From NCBI RefSeq assembly GCF_030852425.1, contig NZ_NSDM01000027.1, positions 1-56,472 on the forward strand: DNA of 56,472 bases. Reading direction: 5' to 3'. Position numbers and translations under genes: made by a program. Each line of letters starts with the position of its first letter. Position 1 is the first letter of the stretch. The stretch is from Saccharothrix longispora. Its GTDB lineage: Bacteria; Actinomycetota; Actinomycetes; Mycobacteriales; Pseudonocardiaceae. This document shows positions 43,260 through 51,658 of the stretch, one piece after another. The notes under the pieces are model-generated. The model saw only the letters and a program-made list of their open reading frames with translations, searched no databases and was not told where the DNA came from.

Positions 43260-43886
43260 TCAGGACCGCCCCAGGGCTTTCCTCAACCGCGCCAACGCGC
43301 GGTGCTGGGCCACCCGGACCGCGCCCGCCGTCGAGCCGACCATCACCGCGGTCTCCTCCGCGGACATGCCCAGGACGACGCGCAGGACCAGGATCTCGCG
43401 CTGCCGCTCGGGCAGCACCTCCAGCAGCTGCCCCATCTTGGAGGACAGCTCGCCCTCCAGCGCCCGCTGCTCCGGTCCCGGCTCCCTGCCCGCGCCGTCG
43501 GGCAGCTCGGGCACCGACTCCGCCCGGTTGCGCGCCGACGCCCGGTGCGCGTCCGCGACCTTGTGCGACGCGATGCCGTACACGAACGCCAGGAACGGCC
43601 TGCCCTGGTCGCGGTACGACGGCAGCGCCTTGAGCACCGCCAGGCACACCTCCTGCGCCACGTCGTCCGCCGACGCCTGCGACCGCTCCCCGCGACCGAC
43701 CCGCGCCCGGCAGTACTTCACGACGAGGGGCCGGATGAGCCTCAGCAGCTCCTCCACCGCCCGCTGGTCGCCCCGGACGGCCGGCTCGACCAGCGCGTCC
43801 GCCCCTTCCGGCACGGCCGTCGACCCACCCACCGGCCGCACCGACGACATCGGGACCGCCGGCTCGCGCTCGTGCTGCGCGGACAT
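43260..43886 (-). CDS. shbA: ECF sigma factor, ShbA/SigD type
   Basis: A 208-residue ECF sigma factor. Region 2 is at about 45-105 (RPLVVKYCRARVG, SADDVAQEVCLAVLKALPSY, FLAFVYGIASHKVADAHRA). Region 4 is at about 145-205 (LEVLPERQREILVLRVVLGMSAEETAVMVGSTAGAVRVAQHRAL). The segment RPFLAFVYGIASHKVAD is typical of the ShbA/SigD group, which in Streptomyces griseus drives hrdB. ATG at 43886 follows GGAGGTCGGTG. No anti-sigma gene follows, which fits ShbA. The subgroup assignment is from sequence resemblance. Confidence 0.85.
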   Translation of the reverse strand: MSAQHEREPAVPMSSVRPVGGSTAVPEGADALVEPAVRGDQRAVEELLRLIRPLVVKYCRARVGRGERSQASADDVAQEVCLAVLKALPSYRDQGRPFLAFVYGIASHKVADAHRASARNRAESVPELPDGAGREPGPEQRALEGELSSKMGQLLEVLPERQREILVLRVVLGMSAEETAVMVGSTAGAVRVAQHRALARLRKALGRS

Positions 43887-44223
43887 CACCGACCTCCCCC
43901 CGAGGACGTGCGGCGCACCGCGACGTCCCGGCACCACTCCGAACCCGACCACTGCTGCTGCTTCCATCCCGAGCTCCTCGGAGTCCGCGCGCTGGACCAC
44001 CCCTTGGGGCACATGCGAACGCGACGTCGATCCCTCACGTGGATGACGCGACTCACGCGAAGTTGGTCTGAATGGCCGCGTTTGAAATGCGATCGGATGA
44101 ATGTACTACAACCATTGGTCGCTCTGAGTAATTGTCAGCAGGCGTGTCGCCCGACCTCGCGATGCAGGCGGGGCGCCGCGCACGCGCTCTTCGGGGCCCT
44201 CCGGGTCCGGGGTGGTCCCCGGG
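43887..44223. other. Intergenic region upstream of the ShbA-like gene
   Basis: No gene seen. Bases 44050-44150 are clearly richer in A and T than the surroundings and probably hold the sigma gene promoter; on the minus strand CTGACA lies at 44141-44136 but no convincing -10 follows at normal spacing. The part nearest the start (43910-43990) has several short GC repeats and would be a leader of about 150-200 bases. Confidence 0.5.
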
Positions 44224-44946
44224 TCAGGCGGACTTCCGGCCCAGCACGTGCAACCGGGCGGCCACGTCGCGCAGCGGCGAGCGGGTGGACGCGGCCAGCT
44301 CCAGCTCGGCCAGCGCCTCCGCCGCGCCGGGGTTGGCGTCCAGCACCGAGCCCGGGACCAGGTCGGACACCACGCCGTGGCCCTGGAGCAGCTCCACCTT
44401 CAGGCCCGAGGCGAGCACCAGCGCCTCCAGCCCGGCCACGTCGAACCGGCGCAGCAGCGGGTCGCGCGCGCCCACGAGCTGGCCCGCCTCGTCGTCCAGC
44501 AACCGCCGGGCGTCCACCAGCCGGCCCGCGATGGCCCGGTGCAGCACGGCCGCGAACCGGTTCGCCACCAGCACGGACACCGCGCCGCCGGGCACCGCGG
44601 CCCCCGCCAGCGCGGCCAGGGCGGCGCTCGCGTCGTCCACGACCTCCAGCACGCCGTGCCCGAGCACGAGGTCGGCCCCGCCGTGGGGCTCCAGCGCGTC
44701 CGTGTCGCCCTGGACGGCCGTGACCCGGTCCAGCACGCCCACCTCGGCCGCGCGGCGGTGCAGCGTGGCCAGGGCGTCGGGGCTGGGGTCGACGACGGTC
44801 ACCGAGCAGCCGGCCAGGGCGAGCGGCACGGCCCACACGCCGCTGCCCCCGCCCACGTCGAGCACCCTGGGCGGTTCCCCGCCCCGGCGGTCGCGCGCGG
44901 CGGCCAGTTCGGCGTCGAGCACCCTGTGTACGGCGTCCGGTCGCAT
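44224..44946 (-). CDS. Class I SAM-dependent methyltransferase
   Basis: A 240-residue Rossmann-fold methyltransferase. Motif I is RVLDVGGGSGVWAVPLA and motif II VTVVDPSPDALATL. QGDTDAL and LVLGHGVLEVVDD correspond to the later motifs, the latter containing the acidic and histidine residues of small-molecule methyltransferases (UbiE-like). The C-terminal part is GC-rich and variable. The substrate is not predictable. ATG at 44946 is divergent from the ParA-like gene, only 33 bases apart, so promoters overlap. Confidence 0.85.
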   Translation of the reverse strand: MRPDAVHRVLDAELAAARDRRGGEPPRVLDVGGGSGVWAVPLALAGCSVTVVDPSPDALATLHRRAAEVGVLDRVTAVQGDTDALEPHGGADLVLGHGVLEVVDDASAALAALAGAAVPGGAVSVLVANRFAAVLHRAIAGRLVDARRLLDDEAGQLVGARDPLLRRFDVAGLEALVLASGLKVELLQGHGVVSDLVPGSVLDANPGAAEALAELELAASTRSPLRDVAARLHVLGRKSA

Positions 44947-44979
44947 GGCACCAGAGCCTAGGGGCCGTAGGCTGACGAC

Positions 44980-45828
44980 GTGCATACGGTGGCGGTGCTC
45001 AGCCTCAAGGGTGGCGTGGGCAAGACGACGGTCGCGCTCGGTCTCGCGTCCGCCGCGCTGCGGCGCGGTGTTCGCACGCTGGTCATCGACCTCGATCCGC
45101 AGTGCAACGCCACCTCGACCCTGGAGCCCGAGGACACCGGCACGAGCATCTTCGACGTGCTCCAGGAGCCGACCGCCGAGAACCTGCGCGACGCCGTCGC
45201 GCCCAGCGGCTGGGGTGACGGCGTGGACGTCCTCGCCGGCTCCGAGGACGCCGAGTCGCTCAACCACCCCGACCCCGGCGAGACCCGGCTGGGCAAGCTG
45301 CGCGAGGCGCTGGCGCTGCTCAAGGAGGACGACGAGCCGTACCAGCTGGTGCTGCTGGACTGCCCGCCGTCGCTGGGCCAGCTGACCCGGTCGGCGCTGG
45401 TGGCGGCGGACCGCGCGCTGCTGGTGACCGAGCCCACCATGTTCGCGGTGGCGGGCGTGCAGCGGGCGTTCGAGGCGGTGCAGGCCGAGCGGGCGCACAA
45501 CCCGGAGCTCCAGCCGCTGGGCGTGGTGGTCAACCGGGTCCGGCCGCGCTCGCACGAGCACCAGTTCCGCATCGAGGAGCTGCGCGACATCTTCGGCCCG
45601 CTGGTGATGCCGGTGGCGCTGCCCGACCGGCTGGCCGTCCAGCAGGCGCAGGGCGCGTGCATGCCGATCCACGAGTGGGGCACGCCCGGCGCGCGCGAGG
45701 TGGCGCTGGCGTTCAACCTGGTGCTGGCGCGCATCCTGCGGATGAGCCGCAGCCGGCGGCGCATCAGCCACCAGGACTTCGACGACGACGAGATCAGCGA
45801 GGCCGTCGACAGCGGTGCCCGAGGGTGA
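44980..45828 (+). CDS. ParA-family ATPase, orphan (no ParB)
   Basis: A 282-residue deviant-Walker ATPase: KGGVGKTT at 10-17 with the signature lysine, Walker A' LVIDLDPQCNATSTL, and LVLLDCPPSLG as Walker B. No parB follows; instead the gene overlaps a DNA glycosylase by 14 bases. It resembles the solitary Soj-like proteins of mycobacteria (Rv3213c type). It may position a cargo other than the chromosome. GTG at 44980 is preceded by a weak ribosome site, so a near-leaderless transcript is possible. Confidence 0.9.
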   Translation: MHTVAVLSLKGGVGKTTVALGLASAALRRGVRTLVIDLDPQCNATSTLEPEDTGTSIFDVLQEPTAENLRDAVAPSGWGDGVDVLAGSEDAESLNHPDPGETRLGKLREALALLKEDDEPYQLVLLDCPPSLGQLTRSALVAADRALLVTEPTMFAVAGVQRAFEAVQAERAHNPELQPLGVVVNRVRPRSHEHQFRIEELRDIFGPLVMPVALPDRLAVQQAQGACMPIHEWGTPGAREVALAFNLVLARILRMSRSRRRISHQDFDDDEISEAVDSGARG

Positions 45829-46612
45829 CACGGTCTTCCTGGCCGGGCACCGCCTGGACGAGGCGCTGTCCGGTCGCGTCCTGCTGCGCGGCGAGCTGCG
45901 CCACCCCCGGTGGGCCACGGCCGACCTGGCCGGTCGCGAGGTGCTGGGCGTCCGGTCGGTCGGCAAGCACCTGTTCACCCGGTTCTCCGGTGACCTGAGC
46001 CTGCACAGCCACTTCCGGATGGACGGCGCGTGGCACCTGTACCGGCCTGGCGAGAAGTGGCGGCGGCCCGGGCACCAGGTGCGGGCTGTGCTGGAGGTGC
46101 CCGACCGCGTCGTGGTGGGGTTCTCCCTGCACGACCTGGAACTGCTGCCCACCGGCGAGGAGCACCGGCTGGTCGGGCACCTGGGGCCGGACCTGCTCGG
46201 CGAGGGCTGGGGCGACGCCGACGAGGCCGAGGCGGTGCGCCGGCTGGCCGCCGACCCGGAGCGCGAACTGGGCGTGGCGCTGCTCGACCAGCGGGTGCTC
46301 GCGGGTGTGGGCAACCTCTACAAGGCCGAGGTGTGCTTCCTGCTGAAGGCCTCGCCGTGGAGCCCGGTGTCGGCGGTGGACCCGGCGGAGGCCGTGCGGC
46401 TGTCGCGCAGGCTGCTGCTGGCCAACGCGTGGCGCCCGGAGCAGAGCACCACCGGTTCGCTCGCACGGGGCCGGCAGCACTGGGTGTTCGAGCGGACCGG
46501 CAGGCCGTGCTTCCGCTGCGGCACGCGGGTGCGCGTGGGCGGGCAGGGCGAGGGGGTCCACGAGCGGCCCGCGTACTGGTGCCCGCGCTGCCAACCAGGA
46601 CCGATCGCCTAG
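45815..46612 (+). CDS. nei: Endonuclease VIII (Nei2-type DNA glycosylase)
   Basis: A 265-residue Fpg/Nei-family glycosylase/AP lyase for oxidised pyrimidines. The mature N-terminus is PEGDTV, with catalytic Pro2 and Glu3 and the conserved Lys in SVGKHLF. The H2TH motif contains LLDQRVLAGVGNLYKAEV. The C-terminal zinc finger has cysteines at CFRCG and CPRC. The first 14 bases overlap parA in another frame, so ParA and Nei are made from one mRNA, an uncommon pairing. Confidence 0.94.
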   Translation: MPEGDTVFLAGHRLDEALSGRVLLRGELRHPRWATADLAGREVLGVRSVGKHLFTRFSGDLSLHSHFRMDGAWHLYRPGEKWRRPGHQVRAVLEVPDRVVVGFSLHDLELLPTGEEHRLVGHLGPDLLGEGWGDADEAEAVRRLAADPERELGVALLDQRVLAGVGNLYKAEVCFLLKASPWSPVSAVDPAEAVRLSRRLLLANAWRPEQSTTGSLARGRQHWVFERTGRPCFRCGTRVRVGGQGEGVHERPAYWCPRCQPGPIA

Positions 46613-46623
46613 GGTTGCGCACC

Positions 46624-47649
46624 GTGGTCTACAAGAGCGTGGTGCGCAAGGCGTTGTTCCGGATGCACGGCGGGGACGCGGAGCGGGTCCACGAGACCAC
46701 CCTCGGCCTGCTGGCGGCGGCGAGCCCGGTGGCGAAGGTCCTCAAGCGCGGGCCGAAGCTGGAGCGCACCGTCTTCGGCGTCACGTTCCCCAACCCGGTC
46801 GGCCTCGCCGCGGGCCTGGACAAGAACGGCCGGGCGCTGCCCGCGTGGGGCGCGCTCGGGTTCGGGTTCGTCGAGGTCGGCACGGTCACCCGGCACCCGC
46901 AGCCGGGCAACCCGAAGCCGCGGCTGTTCCGGCTGCGCGACAGCGACGCGATCATCAACCGGATGGGCTTCAACAACGACGGCGCGCAGGCGCTGGCGGA
47001 CCGGCTGGACCGGCTCGGCCCGCTGTCCGTGCCGCTGGGCATCAGCCTGGGCAAGTCCAAGGTGACGCCGGTCGAGGAGGCCGTCGAGGACTACCGGGCC
47101 TCGCTGCGCGCGCTGTACCGGCACGGCGACTACTTCGCGATCAACATCAGCTCGCCGAACACGCCGGGCCTGCGCAGCCTCCAGGACCGGGGCGCGCTGA
47201 CCGAGCTGCTGGCCGGCCTCGACGAGGCCGCGCGCGGGCTGGCGGGCGCGGCGCCGCGCAAGCCGATCCTGGTCAAGATCGCGCCCGACCTGACCGACGA
47301 GGCGATCGGCGAGGTGCTGGAGGTGTGCGCGGCGCACGACGTGAGCGGCCTGATCGCGACCAACACCACGTTGTCGCGCGACGGCCTCGCCCCGTCCGAT
47401 CAGGCGCTGGCGCACGAGGCGGGCGGGTTGAGCGGCCGGCCGCTGACCGAGCGGGCGCGCGAGGTGGTGCGGTTCGTGTCGCGGCGGACCGACGGGAAGC
47501 TGCCGATCATCGGGGTGGGCGGCATCGCGTCCGCCGGCGACGCCAAGCGGATGCTCGACGCCGGCGCGAGCCTGCTCCAGGTCTACACCGGGTTCATCTA
47601 CGAGGGGCCCGGCCTGGTGCGCCGGATCAACCGGGCGCTCGCGCCCTAG
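46624..47649 (+). CDS. pyrD: Dihydroorotate dehydrogenase, class 2 (quinone)
   Basis: A 341-residue FMN enzyme for the fourth step of pyrimidine synthesis. The N-terminal amphipathic helices (KSVVRKALFRMHGGDAERV) mark the membrane-bound class 2. FMN and active-site motifs are VGLAAGLDKNG, GFGFVEVGTVT, INRMGFNNDG, NISSPNTPGLR with the catalytic serine, and IIGVGGIASAGDA. GTG at 46624 is only 11 bases behind nei. Its stop codon lies inside the CTAG shared with the permease. Confidence 0.96.
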   Translation: MVYKSVVRKALFRMHGGDAERVHETTLGLLAAASPVAKVLKRGPKLERTVFGVTFPNPVGLAAGLDKNGRALPAWGALGFGFVEVGTVTRHPQPGNPKPRLFRLRDSDAIINRMGFNNDGAQALADRLDRLGPLSVPLGISLGKSKVTPVEEAVEDYRASLRALYRHGDYFAINISSPNTPGLRSLQDRGALTELLAGLDEAARGLAGAAPRKPILVKIAPDLTDEAIGEVLEVCAAHDVSGLIATNTTLSRDGLAPSDQALAHEAGGLSGRPLTERAREVVRFVSRRTDGKLPIIGVGGIASAGDAKRMLDAGASLLQVYTGFIYEGPGLVRRINRALAP

Positions 47650-48890
47650 CCCTTGCGCACGGCCCCGAGCCAGCGCAGCACCGGGTGCAGGATCACGACC
47701 AGCAGCGAACCCCACACCAGGCCACCCAGCTCCATGTCGCCCAGCTCCAGGGTCAGGTCGCCGACGCCCGCGACCAGCGCCGCGCCGCCGACCAGGGCGT
47801 TGCCGGGGTTGGCCAGGTCGACCCGGTGCTCCATCCAGATCCGCACGCCGACCAGGCTGATCAGGCCGAACAGCACGAGCGTCGCACCGCCCACCACGCC
47901 CGCGGGCACGGTGGTGAGCAGCGCCGCGGCCTTCGGCGAGAACGCCAGCAGGACCGCGGCCACCCCGGTCACCGCGTACGCGGCCGTCGAGTAGACCTTG
48001 GTCACGCCCATCACGCCGATGTTCTCGGAGTAGGTGGTGGTGCCCGGCCCGCCGCCGATGCCCGCGAGCGCGGTGGACAGGCCGTTGGCGATGATCGAGT
48101 CGCCGATGCTGCCGTCGAGGTTGCGGCCGGTGAGCGCGCCGACGGCCTTCACGTGGCCCACGTTCTCCGCGACCAGCACGATCACCACCGGCAGCACCAG
48201 CAGGGTCACCGAGGGCCTCAGCTCGGGCGAGTGGAACGCGGGCAGCCCCACCCAGTCGGCGCCCGCCACCGCGGCCGTGTCGACCAGGCCGAGCCAGAAG
48301 CCCATCGCCCAGCCGACGAGCACGCCGAGCAGCACCGAGAAGCGGAAGAACGCACCGCGCCCGAGGACGCCGCACAGCAGGATGATGCCCATCGTCACCG
48401 CGGCGGGCAGCGGCTGCTCGGCGAACGAGCCGGTGGCGCGGTGGGACAGGTTCAGGCCGATCAGGACGACCACGGCGCCCGTCACGACCGGCGGCATCAC
48501 CGATTCCAGCATCCGCACGCCCAGCGCCTTGACGGCGACGCCGATGATCACCACCAGCAGGCCCGCCGCGAGGACCCCGCCGAGCTGCGCGGCGATGCCC
48601 TCGTCGCGGGCGGCGGACAGCGGGGCGATGAACGCGAACGACGCCCCGAGGTAGCTCGGCACGCGGTTGCGGGTCAGGACCAGGAACAGCAGGGTGCCGA
48701 CGCCGGAGAACAGCAGCGTGGTGGAGACCGGCAGGCCGGTGGTGGCCGGGACGAGGATCGTGGCCCCCGCCATCGCGACGAGGTGCTGCGCGCCGAAGCC
48801 GATGGTGAGCGGCCAGCTCACCCGCTCCTGCGGCGCGATGGCGTCACCGTCGGTGGGACGGCCATCGCCGTGCACGGTCCACAACGCCAC
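47646..48890 (-). CDS. uraA: Uracil/xanthine permease (NCS2, UraA-like)
   Basis: A 414-residue membrane transporter with about 14 hydrophobic segments. NCS2 marks include GAQHLVAMAGATILVP, the conserved VAENVGHVKAVG with its substrate-binding glutamate, and GGGPGTTTYSENIGVM. The Glu-Asn-Ile-Gly signature favours uracil, and the convergent pyrD gives a pyrimidine context. It has GGGAGG before GTG at 48890, and a 7-bp inverted repeat sits 25 bases upstream. Confidence 0.92.
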   Translation of the reverse strand: MALWTVHGDGRPTDGDAIAPQERVSWPLTIGFGAQHLVAMAGATILVPATTGLPVSTTLLFSGVGTLLFLVLTRNRVPSYLGASFAFIAPLSAARDEGIAAQLGGVLAAGLLVVIIGVAVKALGVRMLESVMPPVVTGAVVVLIGLNLSHRATGSFAEQPLPAAVTMGIILLCGVLGRGAFFRFSVLLGVLVGWAMGFWLGLVDTAAVAGADWVGLPAFHSPELRPSVTLLVLPVVIVLVAENVGHVKAVGALTGRNLDGSIGDSIIANGLSTALAGIGGGPGTTTYSENIGVMGVTKVYSTAAYAVTGVAAVLLAFSPKAAALLTTVPAGVVGGATLVLFGLISLVGVRIWMEHRVDLANPGNALVGGAALVAGVGDLTLELGDMELGGLVWGSLLVVILHPVLRWLGAVRKG

Positions 48891-48914
48891 TCGACGACCT
48901 CCCGGCGATCAGAC

Positions 48915-48930
48915 CGGACAGCTCTGTCCG
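48915..48930. promoter_or_regulatory. Inverted repeat in the permease leader, possible operator
   Basis: CGGACAG-CT-CTGTCCG is a 7-bp inverted repeat with a two-base centre, 25-40 bases before the permease start codon. It is too short for a terminator and shaped like a dimer operator. The AT-rich block 48960-49000 just upstream (GATAATCACACTATTG) probably holds the promoter. Confidence 0.5.
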
Positions 48931-49121
48931 ACGCAGCGATCCTGCCACGCCACGTAGTGGCAGCCGCCATATAACGGTCTGATAATCACACTATTGCAGC
49001 AGCGTACGCCACTGCACCGAGGACGGCAGCTCAACTTCGCTACGCAACGTGATGCAACGAACGTTCGTACAGATGGCCGTGCGGGTGCGCTGCCGACGAC
49101 TCCGGGAGCCCGCCGGGACGG

Positions 49122-49901
49122 TCAGCGGGACAGCTCGCGCAGCGCCGACGCCAGGCCCGCCAGGTGGTCGGTCGCGTCGCCCAGCACCTGCCGGGGGTTG
49201 GTGGCCGTGCTCTCGGCGAGCACGCGGCCGGCGGCGGCCACCAGGCCGCAGTAGCCCTCCACGCCCTCGTCGAGCTGGGCGCGCAGCCGTCGCACGCCCT
49301 CGACGAGCGGCCCCCGGTCCAGCGGGGGCGCCGTGTCGCGGGCGCGTTCGACGGCCTGGAGCTGGTGGGACACGGCGCGGATCGCCGCGCCCGCCTCGGC
49401 TCCGGTCGCCCGCGCCTGCTCGACCGACTCGGTGGGCACCGAGGTCAGCGCCGCCGAGTCGAGCTGCCGCAGCAGCTCGCGCAGCGTGTCCTCGGCGTCC
49501 TCCAGCCGTTCCATCGGCAGGCGGGCGGCCGAGGCGCGGGACGGCAGCGGGACGCGGACCGGGGCGGCGCTGAGCTGCCGCCGCCTCCGGTCGATGTCGC
49601 GCATCCGCATGTTCGTGCGCACCGCCAGCACGGAGGTGCCGGCGAACCCGAGGGCCGCGCCGACACCCGCCGCCACCGGCAGTGCGTTCACCAGCGTGAG
49701 CACGCCGACCACCGCGAGCAGCGCCAGCACGATGAGCCAGAAGGTGAGCGCGCGGCCCGACCGGCGGTACTGCCGGTCGAGCTTCGCGCGCGGGTCGCTC
49801 CACGCGGCTATGCGCCGCTTGACCTGGTCCGCGATCGGTCCCTGGATCTGGCCACCGACGATCTGGACGATCTCACCGGTCACCTTCCGAGCTGGGTGCA
49901 C
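49122..49901 (-). CDS. pspM: Phage-shock envelope stress protein PspM-like
   Basis: A 259-residue membrane protein. An N-terminal soluble part (HPARKVTGEIVQIVGGQIQGPIADQVKRRIAAW) is followed by two membrane helices (about 50-67 and 72-92) and a long helical C-terminal half. Place and shape match Rv2743c (PspM), which follows PspA and ClgR in mycobacteria and keeps PspA at the membrane. It lies 33 bases behind pspA. Confidence 0.85.
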   Translation of the reverse strand: MHPARKVTGEIVQIVGGQIQGPIADQVKRRIAAWSDPRAKLDRQYRRSGRALTFWLIVLALLAVVGVLTLVNALPVAAGVGAALGFAGTSVLAVRTNMRMRDIDRRRRQLSAAPVRVPLPSRASAARLPMERLEDAEDTLRELLRQLDSAALTSVPTESVEQARATGAEAGAAIRAVSHQLQAVERARDTAPPLDRGPLVEGVRRLRAQLDEGVEGYCGLVAAAGRVLAESTATNPRQVLGDATDHLAGLASALRELSR

Positions 49902-49934
49902 CGCGGACGCTCCCCTCTCAGCCCACGCCGGGTC

Positions 49935-50795
49935 TCAGCCCTGGCTGGGCGGCTGCTGGATCTGCTGGGTCTGCTGCGGCTGCGCCTGCTGCTGCACCCG
50001 CTGCTGGATCTCCTGCTGGATGCTCGCGCTCGCGCCGGCAGGCTTGCCCGCGGTCACCTCGCCCGCGACGTTGCCACCCGCCATCGAGGCGCGGATCTGC
50101 TCCAGGCGGGACGAGCCCGCCATCTGCGTGGTCGACTGCTGGACCTCCAGCATCCGGCCCTGCACGGAGTTCTGCGCCAGCTCCGCGGAACCGAGGGCGG
50201 TGGTGTACCGCTTCTCGATCTTGTCGCGGACCTCCTCCAGCGACGGCGTGTTGCCCGGCGCCGCCAGCTCGGTCATCTGGCGCAGCGAGTGCGACACCTG
50301 CTCCTGCATCTTCGCCTGCTCCAGCTGGCTGAGGAGCTTGGTGCGCTCCGCCAGCTTGCCCTGGAGCACCATCGCGTTGCGCTCGACGGCCTGCTTGGCC
50401 TGCTGAGCTGCCTGCAACGCCTGGTCGTGCAGCGTCTTCAGGTCCTCGATGCTCTGCTCGGCGGTCACCAGCTGGGTGGCGAACGACTGCGCGGCGTTCT
50501 CGAACTCCGTCGCGCGCTGCTCCTCGCCCTTGCCCCGGGCCTCGTCGGCGAGCACGAGCGCCTGGCGCGCGGACGCCTGGAGCTTCTCCACCTCGCCGAG
50601 CTGCCGGTTGAGCTTCATCTCCAGCTGGCGCTGGTTGCCGATCACCGCCGCCGCCTGCTGCGACAGCGCCTGGTGCTGGCGCTGCGCCTCCTCGATGGCC
50701 TGCTGGATCTGCACCTTAGGGTCGGCGTGCTCGTCGATCTTCGACGAAAAAGCCGCCATGAAGTACTTCCACGCCTTCACGAAAGGGTTGGCCAT
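49935..50795 (-). CDS. pspA: PspA/IM30 family envelope-stress protein
   Basis: A 286-residue ESCRT-III-like coiled-coil protein that coats and repairs damaged inner membrane. The N-terminal amphipathic helix (MANPFVKAWKYFMAAFSSKI) is followed by helices 1-5 (PKVQIQQAIEEAQRQHQALSQQ, NRQLGEVEKLQASARQALVLA and on). The tail after about residue 245 is Gln-rich (QQRVQQQAQPQQTQQIQQPP), longer than usual. A GGAGATG ribosome site precedes ATG at 50795. An ECF-type promoter candidate is 50 bases upstream. Confidence 0.95.
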   Translation of the reverse strand: MANPFVKAWKYFMAAFSSKIDEHADPKVQIQQAIEEAQRQHQALSQQAAAVIGNQRQLEMKLNRQLGEVEKLQASARQALVLADEARGKGEEQRATEFENAAQSFATQLVTAEQSIEDLKTLHDQALQAAQQAKQAVERNAMVLQGKLAERTKLLSQLEQAKMQEQVSHSLRQMTELAAPGNTPSLEEVRDKIEKRYTTALGSAELAQNSVQGRMLEVQQSTTQMAGSSRLEQIRASMAGGNVAGEVTAGKPAGASASIQQEIQQRVQQQAQPQQTQQIQQPPSQG

Positions 50796-50844
50796 CTCCT
50801 ACGCCTGCCTTCTCCGCACGTCCCTGGCTCGCGCTCGTGATTGG

Positions 50845-50871
50845 CAACGACCCGGTGCTGTTGTTGGTTCC
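50845..50871 (-). promoter_or_regulatory. ECF (SigE-type) promoter of pspA
   Basis: On the minus strand GGAACC (50871-50866) and CGTTG (50849-50845) are separated by 16 bp, the classic GGAAC-N16-CGTT form used by envelope- and redox-stress ECF factors. The predicted start gives a leader of about 45 bases. Confidence 0.7.
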
Positions 50872-51029
50872 ATCGTTCCAGTTGTGGCGCGCTGCTTCCA
50901 CCGACCGGGGGAGATATCCGGGTTCACCCTGATCCACCCCCGAAACTTCGGTCGACGTGGCCATCCTCCCCCGATCCCGCGGGCGGGCACGCGCCGACCC
51001 CGTCCGGGGTTGTCGAGTCGTTGCGAACA

Positions 51030-51065
51030 CCGAGAGCCGAGCCGGAACACCGGCTCGGCTCTCGG
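51030..51065. terminator. Terminator between clgR and pspA
   Basis: CCGAGAGCCGAGCCG (51030-51044) and CGGCTCGGCTCTCGG (51051-51065) make a perfect 15-bp stem with a six-base loop, 15 bases behind the clgR stop codon. It should separate clgR from pspA transcripts. Confidence 0.88.
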
Positions 51066-51079
51066 TCGCTGATCTGGGG

Positions 51080-51502
51080 CTACGCCGCCACCACCGTGCC
51101 GCGCGGCTTGCTGAGGGAGCTGGGCAGCCGGTGCGTGAGCACGGGCTGGAGCCGCAGGTCGGACAGGTCGTTGCCGATCATCGCGGGCACCACGGTGCCG
51201 CCCTCCAGGCCCGCCGGGGCGGGCGTCGCCCGCTCGGCGAGCTCCGCCGGGCTGGGCACCGGCTGCTGGAGCGCGCCGATGTCCGAGGCGACCAGGTGGA
51301 GCAACTCGTAGAGGGGCAGGTCCAACGCCTCGCAGATCGCGGCCAGCAGCTCGCTGGACGCCTCCTTGCGGCCCCGCTCCACCTCGGACAGGTACCCCAG
51401 GCTGACGCGGGCGGTCCTGGAGACCTCGCGCAGCGTGCGGCGTTGGGTGGTGCGGGCATGGCGGAGCCGATCACCGATCGCCTCGCGTAGCAGCACGGTC
51501 AT
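51080..51502 (-). CDS. clgR: ClgR-like helix-turn-helix regulator
   Basis: A 140-residue XRE-type regulator. The helix-turn-helix (about 8-65) reads IGDRLRHARTTQRRTLREVS, SLGYLSEVERGRKEASSELLAAI, very close to ClgR, the activator of Clp protease genes and, in mycobacteria, of the Psp operon (Rv2745c). The C-terminal part ends in VVAA, a degron-like tail, consistent with ClgR being a ClpP substrate. ATG at 51502 has GGAAGGAGG upstream. Order clgR-pspA-pspM is conserved. Confidence 0.93.
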   Translation of the reverse strand: MTVLLREAIGDRLRHARTTQRRTLREVSRTARVSLGYLSEVERGRKEASSELLAAICEALDLPLYELLHLVASDIGALQQPVPSPAELAERATPAPAGLEGGTVVPAMIGNDLSDLRLQPVLTHRLPSSLSKPRGTVVAA

Positions 51503-51591
51503 CGCGCGCCTCCTTCCGGCCGGCCGTGCCACCACGTTACCGACCCGTCCCGTCGACGGGCAGTGACTTCATGACACGTCCGCTAAGGGTG

Positions 51592-51617
51592 AACGGGTGA
51601 ACAGCTCCGGGAGTTCC
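51592..51617 (-). promoter_or_regulatory. ECF (SigE-type) promoter of clgR
   Basis: On the minus strand GGAACT (51617-51612) and CGTT (51595-51592) are separated by 16 bp, the same spacing as at pspA. The leader would be about 85 bases. Confidence 0.65.
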
Positions 51618-51658
51618 CGCTCGGCCCGGCTGATTTCCGCGCGAAGCCGCAGCTCAGA

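Noticed and set aside
49057..49068. ACGAACGTTCGT as a LexA box
   Set aside because: The half sites join directly; the actinobacterial LexA site needs a four-base spacer between CGAAC and GTTCG.
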